Origin: Kibdelosporangium banguiense
GTDB lineage: Bacteria > Actinomycetota > Actinomycetes > Mycobacteriales > Pseudonocardiaceae
Length of the DNA stretch: 64,000 nucleotides
NCBI RefSeq assembly: GCF_017876405.1
Contig: NZ_JAGINW010000001.1
Span: 12,041,203 to 12,105,202 of the forward strand
Reading direction: 5' to 3'
Position 1 is the stretch's first letter. The number at the start of each line of letters is the position of its first letter. Made by a program: the position numbers and the translations under genes. Of the stretch, positions 7,899 to 17,359 are shown piece by piece. The notes beneath the pieces are model-generated. The model was not told the DNA's origin, searched no databases, and saw nothing but the letters and a program-made list of their open reading frames with translations.

Positions 7899-8557
7899 CC
7901 GTCCTGGTCGACGCCCCTGATCAGGCCGAGCTGGATCGCCCGGTTGATCGCGTCGACCCGGGATGTGGCGTGCAGCTTCGCATAGGTGTTGGTGAGGTGC
8001 CGTTTCACGGTGCCCTCGCTGATGAACAGCCTGGCGGCGACCTGGGCGTTGCTCAGTGCCGTGGCGACCAGCTCGAGCACCTCGAGTTCACGCTTGGACA
8101 GCAGGGTTTGCGGCTCCTGCGCGTGCTCGAGCGACTTCATTGTGGCGCGCGGGACGGAAAGCAGGACATTGTGCTGTCCACGGCTCACCGAGCGAACGGT
8201 GGCCAACAGCTCCTCCCGGCCGATGCTCTTGACCATGTAGGCGGCCGCGCCCGCCTCCAGCAGCTCGCTGACGACCGCAGGGGATTCGTGCATGGTCAGC
8301 ACGACGACCGCGGTCCGCGGGCACAGCTGCCGCAACCGGCTGATCACCGCTTTCGCGCCCGGCCCCGGCATCTGCACGTCGAGCAGCAGGACGTCGGGAT
8401 CCCGTTGGCGGACCACGGTGATGGCCTGATCACCCGTGGACGCCTCGCCGGCGATCCGCACGTCCGGGTCCGTGGTCAGCAGTTCCCGCAGGCCCAGCCG
8501 GAACAGCGTGTGGTCGTCGGCGATCGCGACTGTAATCTGCCAGGCCGGATCCGTCAT
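7895..8557 (-). CDS. NarL-family response regulator
   Basis: 220 residues. The receiver domain (about 8-125) has the acidic pair in IADDHTLFRLGL and the phospho-acceptor Asp in DVLLLDVQMPG; Lys in MVKSIGREEL is the conserved switch lysine. The LuxR helix-turn-helix follows (about 152-212: LLSKRELEVLELVATALSNAQVAARLFISEGTVKRHL). Its ATG overlaps the kinase stop by ATGA, so the two form a coupled two-component system. The next leftward gene is the MbtH-like protein. Confidence 0.92.
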   Translation of the reverse strand: MTDPAWQITVAIADDHTLFRLGLRELLTTDPDVRIAGEASTGDQAITVVRQRDPDVLLLDVQMPGPGAKAVISRLRQLCPRTAVVVLTMHESPAVVSELLEAGAAAYMVKSIGREELLATVRSVSRGQHNVLLSVPRATMKSLEHAQEPQTLLSKRELEVLELVATALSNAQVAARLFISEGTVKRHLTNTYAKLHATSRVDAINRAIQLGLIRGVDQDG

Positions 8558-9561
8558 GGCTCGGCCGTCACCGGGACGGTCATCGAGACAGTCGTTCCGT
8601 CGCCAGGAGTACTGGTGATCATGAGTGCTCCGCCCAGCAGCTCGATCCGTTCGCTCATCGACAGCAGGCCGATTCCCGCGGGCGTCAGCGCCACGTCGAA
8701 ACCGCTGCCGTCATCCTCCACCTTGGCCAAGGTCTTGCCTTCCCGCACTTCGACATCGATCCGGATCGTGTGGGGACTCGCGTGCAGCACCGCGTTGCGG
8801 ACGGCTTCCCGGATGACGATGTACAGCTCTTCGGACACTTCGAGTGGCAGCGCGGCGAGATCGCCTGCGACCGCCACGTCCACTTCGATGCCCGCCGGTA
8901 TGTGCGATTCGGCGTAGTTGGCCACGGCCTGGTAGAGCCCGCCGTGCTCGGTGGTCGAGTCGCGAAGTTCCTGTGCGGTCTCGCGAACAGCGTCCAGCGC
9001 GTCCAGCATCATGCCGCGGGCGGCCTCGATCTTCTCGCGGGCCCGGTCGGGATCCTGGGACTGGTAGACATCGTGCAGTTCGAGATTCTGCAGTGCCACA
9101 CCGATCGAGTGCGCGGCGCGGTCGTGCAGTTCCCGCCCGATGCGAGTCCGTTCGTCCCGGTGGGAGTTGTTCACTTTCTTCAGCAGATAACTGGCATACG
9201 ACACCGCACCGAAGCCGACTCGGCGCATGATTGCCAGGTTTAACACTTCGGTGGCCGCGGTTATCGCCGCCGCACCGCCACCACGATCGCGTAACTCCCG
9301 GGTCACCACGGGAAGCAGCACCTGGAACATCTCAATCGCCGCCTGGACCGACTCGAGTGGATGGACACCACGCATCGCGCGGGCGACACCGATCTCCTCG
9401 CTCAGCCGTGCCGCGCGCAGATCACCGGCCGCAGTGGCATCGCCGATGCTCTCCACGTCGTCGAGTACCGAGCCGAGCTGATAACGAAGCTGGTCGGCGG
9501 CCTGCCCGCTCTCGATGAGCGGACTGCGCAGTTCCCGCAAACGCCGGGACAGCGTATCCAT
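8554..9561 (-). CDS. Two-component sensor histidine kinase (HisKA_3/NarX type, soluble)
   Basis: 335 residues counted from the in-frame ATG at 9561; a GTG at 9672 would add 37 residues and no start has a clear Shine-Dalgarno. HisKA_3 dimerisation is at about 135-200, with phospho-acceptor His146 in GRELHDRAAHSIGVALQNL. The HATPase_c domain follows (REAVRNAVLHA for the N box, VEDDGSGFD and GIGLLSMSERIELLGG for G boxes). No membrane segment is visible; the first 130 residues are helical, so the signal is probably cytoplasmic. It lies between the UbiA gene and its cognate regulator. Confidence 0.88.
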   Translation of the reverse strand: MDTLSRRLRELRSPLIESGQAADQLRYQLGSVLDDVESIGDATAAGDLRAARLSEEIGVARAMRGVHPLESVQAAIEMFQVLLPVVTRELRDRGGGAAAITAATEVLNLAIMRRVGFGAVSYASYLLKKVNNSHRDERTRIGRELHDRAAHSIGVALQNLELHDVYQSQDPDRAREKIEAARGMMLDALDAVRETAQELRDSTTEHGGLYQAVANYAESHIPAGIEVDVAVAGDLAALPLEVSEELYIVIREAVRNAVLHASPHTIRIDVEVREGKTLAKVEDDGSGFDVALTPAGIGLLSMSERIELLGGALMITSTPGDGTTVSMTVPVTAEP

Positions 9562-9680
9562 CGCCCTTTGCCGTACGGACGAGGTGAACTCGATGGTGAT
9601 CTTGTCTTGTCCGCCTGCCAACTCGCAACCACCCGACGTTTTCGGCCACACCAAAACAACTGCGGGCGGCACCAGAAATG

Positions 9681-10610
9681 CTAAGGCACGACATTCGCAG
9701 AAAGAAGGGTTGTGTGTGTCGCGTACTGCGTGGTCATGAAAACCCTATAGGGCCTGCGCCGGACGCGCCGATCGCCGCGGCTGATCGCGGAGAGCAACAC
9801 CACCGACACGGCGATCGAACCGGTACAGACGACCACAGCCGCGGGTAGCAGACCACCCGCCCAGCGCGCGGTCGCCGACGCGATCAGGAACGTCCAGCCC
9901 ACCACGCTGGCCAGGATCGCGATCAGGGCACGGGCGCGCTGCTGGCCGAACACGATCGGCGGCGTCCTGCGGCCGGCCAGACGATCACCCTCGGTGTCCG
10001 GAAGATCCTTGGTCGATCCGACCAGACCCATCCACAGCGACATGACGATGCCGAAGATGAGCAACGGATTGCTCCATTCGCCACCCGCCGCGCACCAGCC
10101 TGCCAGATAGGTCACTAGCCCAAGAGTGGTCACCGAAGCCAGAAAACCAGGCATTGACATCTTGAACGGACACGGCCCCATCGAATACGCCCAGCCGACC
10201 GCGAGCATGATCGCGACCAGCACCGCCATGTGGACGGACACGAAGAGACAACACGCGACAGCCAGCGCCACGAGAATCCAGCAGATCGTCGTCGCCGCGG
10301 ACAACGGCAGGCGCCCCTGTGCGATGGGCCGCTGCGAGCCGTTCTCGCGATCTTCGGCTATGTCGGTGACACCGTTGATCAGATAGATCGCCCAGGTGGC
10401 CGCCAGCCACCCCAGTGCGGCCACGGCTATTCCCGGACGGAAGTTGTGCCCGATGGCCGATCCGGTGCCGAACACCACGCCGGTGGCGAATCGGAGCTGG
10501 AAGATGAGTTGCACGACCGGACGCGCCTCCACCCAGGCCAGATATCCGAACCGGGGCATTCGAATCCACAGGGGAGCCGTCCGATGATCAGGGTGTGTAA
10601 GGAATTTCAT
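9681..10610 (-). CDS. UbiA-family membrane prenyltransferase
   Basis: 309 residues with about eight or nine hydrophobic segments. The first Asp-rich motif is N79-x3-D83-x3-D87 (NGVTDIAED) and the second is KDLPDTEGD near residue 210; both bind the Mg-diphosphate of a polyprenyl donor. UbiA enzymes transfer prenyl chains to aromatic or other acceptors in the membrane; in secondary clusters they also act as terpene cyclases or glycosyl-type transferases. It is divergent from the SARP gene, so the 216-bp gap likely controls both. Acceptor unknown; a phenolic product of this cluster would fit. Confidence 0.88.
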   Translation of the reverse strand: MKFLTHPDHRTAPLWIRMPRFGYLAWVEARPVVQLIFQLRFATGVVFGTGSAIGHNFRPGIAVAALGWLAATWAIYLINGVTDIAEDRENGSQRPIAQGRLPLSAATTICWILVALAVACCLFVSVHMAVLVAIMLAVGWAYSMGPCPFKMSMPGFLASVTTLGLVTYLAGWCAAGGEWSNPLLIFGIVMSLWMGLVGSTKDLPDTEGDRLAGRRTPPIVFGQQRARALIAILASVVGWTFLIASATARWAGGLLPAAVVVCTGSIAVSVVLLSAISRGDRRVRRRPYRVFMTTQYATHTTLLSANVVP

Positions 10611-10754
10611 AGTGAACTACTACCCTTCGGGCCCGCGCTCATGCAGCATCGATAAGCACCTGTTGGCTACGACCTCTCGCCGGTCACTACTACTTTCGTG
10701 ACATTCGCATACCACCTTCGGCGCCGATCACTTCCACCGAGCCGGGCAGTTGTC

Positions 10755-10784
10755 TTGATATGAGCGCCGAATCCCTTCTAGCGT
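10755..10784 (+). promoter_or_regulatory. Candidate promoter for the SARP gene
   Basis: TTGATA (10755-10760) and TAGCGT (10779-10784) are separated by 18 bases and lie about 43 bases before the SARP start codon. This resembles a sigma-A-type actinomycete promoter. No experimental support. Confidence 0.4.
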
Positions 10785-10826
10785 CGGGACAAATCACTGA
10801 TCCCGGCCCACGGACTGGATGGCGTC

Positions 10827-11591
10827 ATGACGATGCGAGTGCGGTTCTTCGGAGATTTCTCGGTGCACATCGGCGACGAGCCGGTTGATCAGCCGCGCGG
10901 CAAGATCGCAGGCCTTTTCCAATACCTGCTGCTCAACCGCGGACACACCGTCGGCCGCGAGAAACTCTACGAGGTGTTGTGGCCCGGCCGCGAACCGTCC
11001 ACGACGGACAGCTCGTTGAAGGTGGCTGTCCACACCCTGCGGCAGGTCCTGAAACGGGCCGGTCCCGGTGCCGAAATCGCCGGCCACACCAACGGTTACG
11101 TCCTGCGGGCCGACGACCTCTGGCTCGACGTGGACGAATTCGACGTGTGCCTGGACGCCGGCCGGATCGCCGAGGACGCGGGCGATTTCGCCCGCGCAGC
11201 ACGGTGCTACCGGCAAGCGGTCGAGCTGTACCGCGGTGACCTGCTGGCATCCGAGACAGCGGATTGGGTTACCGCACAACGTGAATGCGATCGGGCGCTT
11301 GTCCTGTACGCGTTGAGCTGGTTGCGCGCGGACGCGCTGCGCCGGGGAGACCATCCCGCGGTGATCACGTTGTGCCGCCGGATCATCGAGATCGACCCGT
11401 ACCACGAGGAGACCTACCAGACGCTCATGCTCGCGCACGGCCGGCGAGGTGAGCTGGGCCAGGTCCGCAACTGGCACAAGCTGTGTGTCCGGCGGTTGCA
11501 GGACGACCTCGATGTGGCACCCACCGCCACGACAAGCCGTATCTACTCCCGGGCGGTACGCGGCGAACTGCGCGTGCCCGTCGCGGCGTGA
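10827..11591 (+). CDS. SARP-family transcriptional activator (AfsR/DnrI/ActII-ORF4 type)
   Basis: 254 residues, the size of a stand-alone SARP. The N-terminal OmpR-like winged helix spans about 1-95 (MRVRFFGDFSVHIGDEP, then GREKLYEVLWPGREPSTTDSSLKVAVHTLRQVL). The bacterial transcriptional activation domain spans about 100-245 (LDVDEFDVCLDAGRIAE, ALVLYALSWLRADALRRGDH, EIDPYHEETYQTLMLAHGRRGELGQV). SARPs switch on antibiotic clusters through 11-bp-spaced heptamer repeats; a candidate site lies at 7882-7898. It is divergent from the UbiA gene and followed after 12 bases by the APC permease. Confidence 0.92.
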   Translation: MTMRVRFFGDFSVHIGDEPVDQPRGKIAGLFQYLLLNRGHTVGREKLYEVLWPGREPSTTDSSLKVAVHTLRQVLKRAGPGAEIAGHTNGYVLRADDLWLDVDEFDVCLDAGRIAEDAGDFARAARCYRQAVELYRGDLLASETADWVTAQRECDRALVLYALSWLRADALRRGDHPAVITLCRRIIEIDPYHEETYQTLMLAHGRRGELGQVRNWHKLCVRRLQDDLDVAPTATTSRIYSRAVRGELRVPVAA

Positions 11592-11603
11592 GGCGGGATT
11601 TCG

Positions 11604-13013
11604 ATGAGCACCTCGGGACAGCTCAGGAAATCGGCGATTGGTACGTCCGGCATCGTCTTCTTCGTCGTGGCCGCTGCGGCACCGCTCGGCGCCACATTGG
11701 GCGCAGGCCCGGTCGTCTTCGCCTCGAACGGCGTTGGCGCACCTGGCATGTACCTGGTGGCCAGCGTGGTTCTCCTGCTCTTCGCAGTCGGCTACGCCAC
11801 CATGAGCCGTCACGTCACAAGCGCGGGCGGCTTCACCGCCTACATCTCGCTGGGACTCGGCTCCCGCGCCGGTCATGCCTCCGCGGGAATCGCACTGCTC
11901 GCCTACAACTGCCTGCTGCTGGGACTGTTGGGCCAGTTCGGCGTGTTCGCACGAGACCTGCTGAGCCGCTGGGGCTGGGATGCCGACTGGCAGGTGCCGG
12001 CGGTGATCGCACTGGCACTGACCGGGGCACTGGGCTATCTGGAGATCACCCTCTCCGCGAAGGTACTCGGCGTTCTCATGATCGCCGAGGTGCTGATCCT
12101 GGTCGTCTTCGACCTTGTGATCGTCGGCCGTGGCATCGACACGACAGCTTTCGACCCCGCGAACACGTTCTCCGGTGCCCCGGGCATCGCATTGCTGTTC
12201 GCCTTCACGTGTTTCGTCGGATTCGAGGCCACGACCATCTACGGCGAAGAGGCCCGCGACCCGCGCCGCACGGTTGCGCGTGCGACCTACGTCGCCGTCG
12301 TCCTGATCGGAATCTTCTACACGGTCACGACATGGGCGATCGGCCAAGCCTACGGCCCGGATGTGGTCATGGCCCGTGCGGCCGCGGACCCGGTCACCTT
12401 TGTCACCGGCATCAACACCGCCGTCGTCGGTCAGTTCTCCACTGATCTGATGCAGATCCTGGTTGTCACCAGCGTTTTCGCGGTGATGCTGGCAGTTCAC
12501 AACACGTTGACCCGGTACATGTTCTCCCTCGGCCGCGGAGGTCTGCTGCCGGCACAGCTCGGCCGTACCCACCACCGCTTCCAAAGCCCTCACCGCGCGA
12601 GTGTGGTGCAGAGTGTGCTCACCCTGGTTGCCTTGAGTGCCTTCGTGATCGCTGGCGTCGACCCGTTCAAGCAGCTCTTCGCGTGGCTCATGGGGTTGGG
12701 CACGTTGGGCATCCTCGTGCTGCAGGCCGCGGCATCCTTGGCTGTCATCGCGTTCTTCCGCCACCGTGCCGGATCCTCGCTCTGGCGGACTTTGGTGGCG
12801 CCACTGCTCGGCGCGCTGGGCCTTGCGGCCGGAATCGTGCTCGCCGTCGTGAATTTCGGCGTCCTCACCGGCATCACGGGTCCCGCGTCAGCGCTTCTTC
12901 CCCTGCTCATCCCCATTGTCGCGTTCGTCGCGGCGGTTGTGGCGGCTCTTCGCAGGCACACCGTGCGGCTCACAGCGAGCACTACTGGGACCACTACTGG
13001 CGAACGACACTGA
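11604..13013 (+). CDS. APC-superfamily amino acid/amine permease
   Basis: 469 residues with about 12 predicted membrane segments. The first helix carries the APC substrate-site glycines (GTSGIVFFVVAAAAPLGATLGAG) and the sixth contains FAFTCFVGFEATTIYGEEARDPRRTVARATY, the classic GFE...EA signature. It probably imports or exports an amino acid or amine across the cytoplasmic membrane by proton coupling. It sits between the SARP and a dimethylformamidase-like gene starting 17 bases later, so the pair may take up and hydrolyse a formamide or amide, or handle a pathway amino acid. Confidence 0.88.
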   Translation: MSTSGQLRKSAIGTSGIVFFVVAAAAPLGATLGAGPVVFASNGVGAPGMYLVASVVLLLFAVGYATMSRHVTSAGGFTAYISLGLGSRAGHASAGIALLAYNCLLLGLLGQFGVFARDLLSRWGWDADWQVPAVIALALTGALGYLEITLSAKVLGVLMIAEVLILVVFDLVIVGRGIDTTAFDPANTFSGAPGIALLFAFTCFVGFEATTIYGEEARDPRRTVARATYVAVVLIGIFYTVTTWAIGQAYGPDVVMARAAADPVTFVTGINTAVVGQFSTDLMQILVVTSVFAVMLAVHNTLTRYMFSLGRGGLLPAQLGRTHHRFQSPHRASVVQSVLTLVALSAFVIAGVDPFKQLFAWLMGLGTLGILVLQAAASLAVIAFFRHRAGSSLWRTLVAPLLGALGLAAGIVLAVVNFGVLTGITGPASALLPLLIPIVAFVAAVVAALRRHTVRLTASTTGTTTGERH

Positions 13014-13030
13014 GAAACAGAGGACTTCCC

Positions 13031-15241
13031 ATGGACATCGTGGGTTACCCCGACCGTTTCAGCGTGGCACCGGGCCAGACGATCAAGTTCATGGTCAGCT
13101 CCCGGTCGCCTGCCTTCCGGGCGTCTCTGGTCCGTCTGCTGCACAACGACTCCAGGCTGCCCGTGCCCAGCTCGGTGGACGCGGAATTCCGCGGAGTCGA
13201 GCAGCGGCTGCACACCGGCTCGTACGTGAAGGTCCAGCCGGCCAGAGTGGCACAGGTCTGCAGCTTCACGGTTCAGCTGTGGATGCGGCCGACCACACCG
13301 GACAAGGACGAGCAGACCGTGGTGGCGCTGGGCGCCGACGACGGATCGTCGTTCGAATTGCTGCTCCGCAAGGGGTGTCTCTCGTTGATCGTCAGGGAAC
13401 CGAACGGTCTGACTCGTGGAATCCGGCTCGCTCGGCCCGTTGCGTTGCACACTTGGTACTTCGTGGTCGCGTCGTATGATGCTGCTTCGGGAATGGCGAC
13501 GATTGTCCTTGAGCCCGTGAGCAGCAACGCACCGGACCTCGCCGAGGGAGTCACCGGCCGGTTGAGCGCCGTTGACGGGACGAACCTGCCCGCGAACATG
13601 ATCACCCTCGCCGCCCGTCTCCGCGATGCCGACGGGCCTGCGGCATGTGCGTTGTACAACGGGAAGCTCGAGTCGCCCCGGTTGTTCGAGCGTCATCTCG
13701 ACGACGAGGAGATCGCGTATCTCCAGGCAGGCGGCGACCCGACCGGTGTTCCCGGACTCCTCGCCGCATGGGACTTCGCCGAGGGGATCAGCTCCACGCG
13801 TGTCGTCGACCGCTCAGTGTGGGGTCTGCACGGCGTGACAGTGCAGCGTCCGACCAGGGCCATGACCGGGCACAACTGGGACGGCATCGAAAGCGACTGG
13901 CGGCACGCGCCAGAACAGTACGGTGCCATCCACTTCCATGACGACGATCTCGACGACGCAGGCTGGGAACCGTCCGTCGAATGGCGCGTACCAGACGACA
14001 TGCCCAGCGGCGTGTACACACTGCACGTGGAATCCGACGACATCCCCTTTGTCGTCCGGCCACATACCGGAGCACCGTCGGCCAGGATCCTGCTTGTGTT
14101 GCCCACCTTCAGCTACCTCGCCTACGCCAACCAGCACATGCTCACCGCAGGCGGGCTGAAAGGCATGCTCGAAGCAGCCGCCGGACCAGACGGCGCAGCC
14201 ATGGCACGCGGCTACCCCACTACACCCGCCGACAAGTTCATTGTGGACAATCGGCTCAACAGCCTCTACGACCACCATTCCGACGGTTCCGGTGTCTGCT
14301 ACTCATCACGGGCACTTCCGGTACTGACCATGCGACCCGGCTACGTCGAACCCGCTCTGGACAGCGGAAGCGGAGCCCTGCACCAGCTCGCGGCCGATCT
14401 GTGCCTGGTGAAATGGCTCCACGACTTCGGCTACGACGTCGACGTCGTCACCGACGAGGACCTCTACCGAGAAGGCACAGAGCTCCTCTCGCCATACAAG
14501 GTGGTCCTCACGGGAACGCACCACGAGTACTGGTCGCGTTCAATGCTGGACGCCGTACGCGACTATCTCAACGGTGGCGGGCGACTGATGAACCTGTCCG
14601 GCAACGGTTTCTACTGGGTGACCGAACTCGATCCCGAGCACGGCCGGACAATCGAGATCCGTCGCCGTCCCCCGTCGACCCGCATCTGGGAATCCGCACC
14701 CGGCGAAGGAAACCTGAGCTTCACCGGAGAACAAGGCGGGCTGTGGCGTTACCGAGACCGCCCACCCCAGCGCCTGGTGGGCGTCGGCTTCACCGCCCAG
14801 GGCCTAGGCCCAGGCCGCCCTTACACCCGTTGCCCCGATTCCTACACCCCACAAGTGAAGTGGGTATTCGAAGGCATCGGCGAAGACGAACTCATCGGCG
14901 ACCACCCAGGCCTGATCTGCAGCCACGGCGCCGCGGGCTTCGAGATCGACCGCGCCGACCACGCCCTGGGCACACCCTGGCGAACGGCACTGCTGGCGTC
15001 CGCCACCGGCTTCCCCGACTCCTACCAGCACTGCAGCGAAGAGATCATGGTGTCAGATTCGGCGCAGGGCGGCTCGGTCAACGACGCCGTCCGGGCGGAC
15101 ATGGTCCTGCTGGACTACCCCAACGACGGCGCAGTCTTCTCAACCGGCTCAATCGCCTGGTGCGGCTGCCTGTCCTACAACAACAACGACAACACTGTCT
15201 CCCAAGTCACTCGGAACGTTCTCGAGCGCTTCCTGACATGA
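13031..15241 (+). CDS. N,N-dimethylformamidase large-subunit-like protein
   Basis: 736 residues from the ATG at 13031 (GAGGAC upstream). An N-terminal beta-sandwich is followed by a LamG/concanavalin-like region (about 60-230: FTVQLWMRPTTPDKDEQTVVALG) and a C-terminal catalytic region from about 330, with SYLAYANQHM, DNRLNSLYDHHSDGSG, DLCLVKWLHDFGYDVDVVTDEDL and HHEYW near residue 497. These match, from memory, the large subunit of dimethylformamidase, a mononuclear iron amidohydrolase with Tyr/Glu ligands. The small subunit of the characterised enzyme is not encoded next door. Substrate unknown. Its last 35 bases overlap the convergent membrane-protein gene. Confidence 0.8.
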   Translation: MDIVGYPDRFSVAPGQTIKFMVSSRSPAFRASLVRLLHNDSRLPVPSSVDAEFRGVEQRLHTGSYVKVQPARVAQVCSFTVQLWMRPTTPDKDEQTVVALGADDGSSFELLLRKGCLSLIVREPNGLTRGIRLARPVALHTWYFVVASYDAASGMATIVLEPVSSNAPDLAEGVTGRLSAVDGTNLPANMITLAARLRDADGPAACALYNGKLESPRLFERHLDDEEIAYLQAGGDPTGVPGLLAAWDFAEGISSTRVVDRSVWGLHGVTVQRPTRAMTGHNWDGIESDWRHAPEQYGAIHFHDDDLDDAGWEPSVEWRVPDDMPSGVYTLHVESDDIPFVVRPHTGAPSARILLVLPTFSYLAYANQHMLTAGGLKGMLEAAAGPDGAAMARGYPTTPADKFIVDNRLNSLYDHHSDGSGVCYSSRALPVLTMRPGYVEPALDSGSGALHQLAADLCLVKWLHDFGYDVDVVTDEDLYREGTELLSPYKVVLTGTHHEYWSRSMLDAVRDYLNGGGRLMNLSGNGFYWVTELDPEHGRTIEIRRRPPSTRIWESAPGEGNLSFTGEQGGLWRYRDRPPQRLVGVGFTAQGLGPGRPYTRCPDSYTPQVKWVFEGIGEDELIGDHPGLICSHGAAGFEIDRADHALGTPWRTALLASATGFPDSYQHCSEEIMVSDSAQGGSVNDAVRADMVLLDYPNDGAVFSTGSIAWCGCLSYNNNDNTVSQVTRNVLERFLT

Positions 15242-17246
15242 GCCAGAACTCTTCGCGCCGGCCGCTGGCAATGGCTGTGGCGATCACTGCGGCTATGCCG
15301 AGAGCTGCGGCCAGGGCAGCGAAGATTCCCACTGCGAGGTCAGTGCCGTCCACGCCCCATATCTCGGCTGCGCAGACGACCATGCTCTGAGCGGCGACCA
15401 CGAGGGCCAGTACGACGGCGGCGGTAAGGGATCCGGACGGCCGCCTGACCGTGGATACCAATAGTGCCAAGGAAAGCAACATCATCGCGAGGATGGCGAG
15501 CAGTGCCGGTGTGCCGGCTTCCAGCAGCCGTGACACGTCCTGGGCGTTGGTCGGGACGAACGGGGCCAGCGACATCCGCATCGCGACCTCGGCGCCAGGG
15601 TTGCCTTTGGTGGGGAGCTCATTGGTCAAGGCTTGTAACGGGATGAACGCACCCACCGCCAACAGCACAGCTCCGGCTGCCTGACCGGCGGCGCTGCCAC
15701 GTAGCGCCGCGACGGCCGCGGGCACGCCGAGCAGCAGCAACGGCAGCACGAGCACCAGCAACGCCTCGATCTCACCCGCACCGCCGAACATCACCCGTTC
15801 GGCACCCAACAGCGTCCACAGCACCTCGGCGATAGATCCGGCGAGCAGGTAGGCAGCCGCCGCCCAGACTCCGGCCTGCCGATGGCGGATGATCAGCACA
15901 ACCGCGACGGCCATGGCGGCGATCAGTCCCACAATCGCGGCAATCTTCCACCCCAGGAAGCCGTTGCTCACGCCTTGGTCGCCGTTGAACACACGCAGCC
16001 ACGGCGAGCCGAGCTGCAGACCGACCAGTGACACTCCGGCCAGCACCGCACCTGGCGTCCCCGGCAACCGCACTGCCAGCAGTATCGCGGCGGCCAGCAC
16101 CACCAGCGTGATCACGCCGGCAACCCTGCTGGGCAAGCCGAAGGCGGCGAGGCTGTGCACCATCAGCACCACTGCGGCGATCCCGGCCGCTGCGGCGAAC
16201 CCGGCCGGGTGCGCGGCAGGCAGCCGCAAGATCCGTGCGATCGCGTCCCGCAGGGCTGAAGCCCGCCACCCGGCCAGCCCGAGCACCAGCGCAACGAGCG
16301 GAATCGCCGCGAGCGCAAGGGACCTGCTGGTGTGCAGAGCCTCCCCTGTCATCAGCGTGGAGATCAGGAGTTGGGCCGGAGGCACAGAGAACAGCGCGCC
16401 CCCGACGAGCCCGCCGGCGACATCCCGGCGTGCTACCGCGAGAGCCAGCAGTACGGCCGCTGCCCCGAGCGCGACGACGAGCACCACTGGCACCAAGCCG
16501 TCCGGGAGCGTTCCGGCAGCTTCCTCTGCCTCAGTCGCCCTCGTCGCAGGACGAGACGTACTTGTCGTCAATGTGCCGAACGGAGACACCCCGGCCCCGA
16601 CCGCGAACGACGCCGCCATCAAACCGATGAGGATCGCGAAGCTGCCCCAGGCTGACGCCGACAGCACCGCGACCGGAACACACGCGACCACCACCACCAG
16701 CGACACGATCGCGATCACCGACACATCGGCGCCCGCCACAGCGAGGATCGACACGGCCAGCACCGGCACGATCAGCCCGGCACCTACCAAGCCCGTTGCC
16801 TGCCCCCGCACCGCGAGGATGATCAGTGCGATCAGTGGAACCCCATACAGCAGTAAGAGAATAACCACCGGCGGCGGCATCGCCGGCTGTGCGCCGAACA
16901 AGGAAGTCCTGTCCGGAATGGACAGCGCGACCAGGGCGATCCCGGCCCGGTACGTCCCCAGGACCACGCCGGCCACGCCGATCCCCGTCAGCACCCATCG
17001 GCCGAGCACCCAGGTCCGTCGCACGTCCGGGTCGGCGGCAGGCCGGGCCACGACCACCCCGGTGACGATCATGGCGAGGGCGATCAACAGTTGCCAGCCT
17101 TCAGCCAAGGACCATCCGTACAGCACCAAAGCCGCGGTGCCGGCGAGCGCCGCCGCCACAGCGACGAACCCGGCCACGCCCGGTGCGTGCGGCCGACCGT
17201 CATCGACGGGTACGGTGGTGGCATCCTCCGGGGCCGTCTCAGTCAT
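15207..17246 (-). CDS. Large polytopic membrane protein, unknown function
   Basis: 679 residues from the ATG at 17246; a GTG at 17273 would add nine. After a short polar N terminus it is nearly all hydrophobic, with roughly 18-20 predicted membrane spans separated by short loops, and no soluble catalytic domain or recognisable motif. Composition is dominated by Ala, Val and Leu. I do not recognise the family; channel, transporter or cell-envelope scaffold are open. It is divergent from the small coiled-coil genes at 17360 and converges on the dimethylformamidase-like gene. Confidence 0.75.
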   Translation of the reverse strand: MTETAPEDATTVPVDDGRPHAPGVAGFVAVAAALAGTAALVLYGWSLAEGWQLLIALAMIVTGVVVARPAADPDVRRTWVLGRWVLTGIGVAGVVLGTYRAGIALVALSIPDRTSLFGAQPAMPPPVVILLLLYGVPLIALIILAVRGQATGLVGAGLIVPVLAVSILAVAGADVSVIAIVSLVVVVACVPVAVLSASAWGSFAILIGLMAASFAVGAGVSPFGTLTTSTSRPATRATEAEEAAGTLPDGLVPVVLVVALGAAAVLLALAVARRDVAGGLVGGALFSVPPAQLLISTLMTGEALHTSRSLALAAIPLVALVLGLAGWRASALRDAIARILRLPAAHPAGFAAAAGIAAVVLMVHSLAAFGLPSRVAGVITLVVLAAAILLAVRLPGTPGAVLAGVSLVGLQLGSPWLRVFNGDQGVSNGFLGWKIAAIVGLIAAMAVAVVLIIRHRQAGVWAAAAYLLAGSIAEVLWTLLGAERVMFGGAGEIEALLVLVLPLLLLGVPAAVAALRGSAAGQAAGAVLLAVGAFIPLQALTNELPTKGNPGAEVAMRMSLAPFVPTNAQDVSRLLEAGTPALLAILAMMLLSLALLVSTVRRPSGSLTAAVVLALVVAAQSMVVCAAEIWGVDGTDLAVGIFAALAAALGIAAVIATAIASGRREEFWLMSGSARERSE

Positions 17247-17359
17247 ACCGCGATTCTCACGGACCGATGTCACGATTCGCAGCGGAACGTTCCTCTTCTG
17301 GGCAGTATCAACTGAACGCGATGATGCCCTCGTCCGGTTTCGCAGGACGGGAGGACGTT

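Noticed and set aside
10794..12764. 656-codon leftward open frame across SARP and permease genes
   Set aside because: Composition is His/Gln/Arg-rich without domains; the opposite strand encodes clear SARP and APC families.
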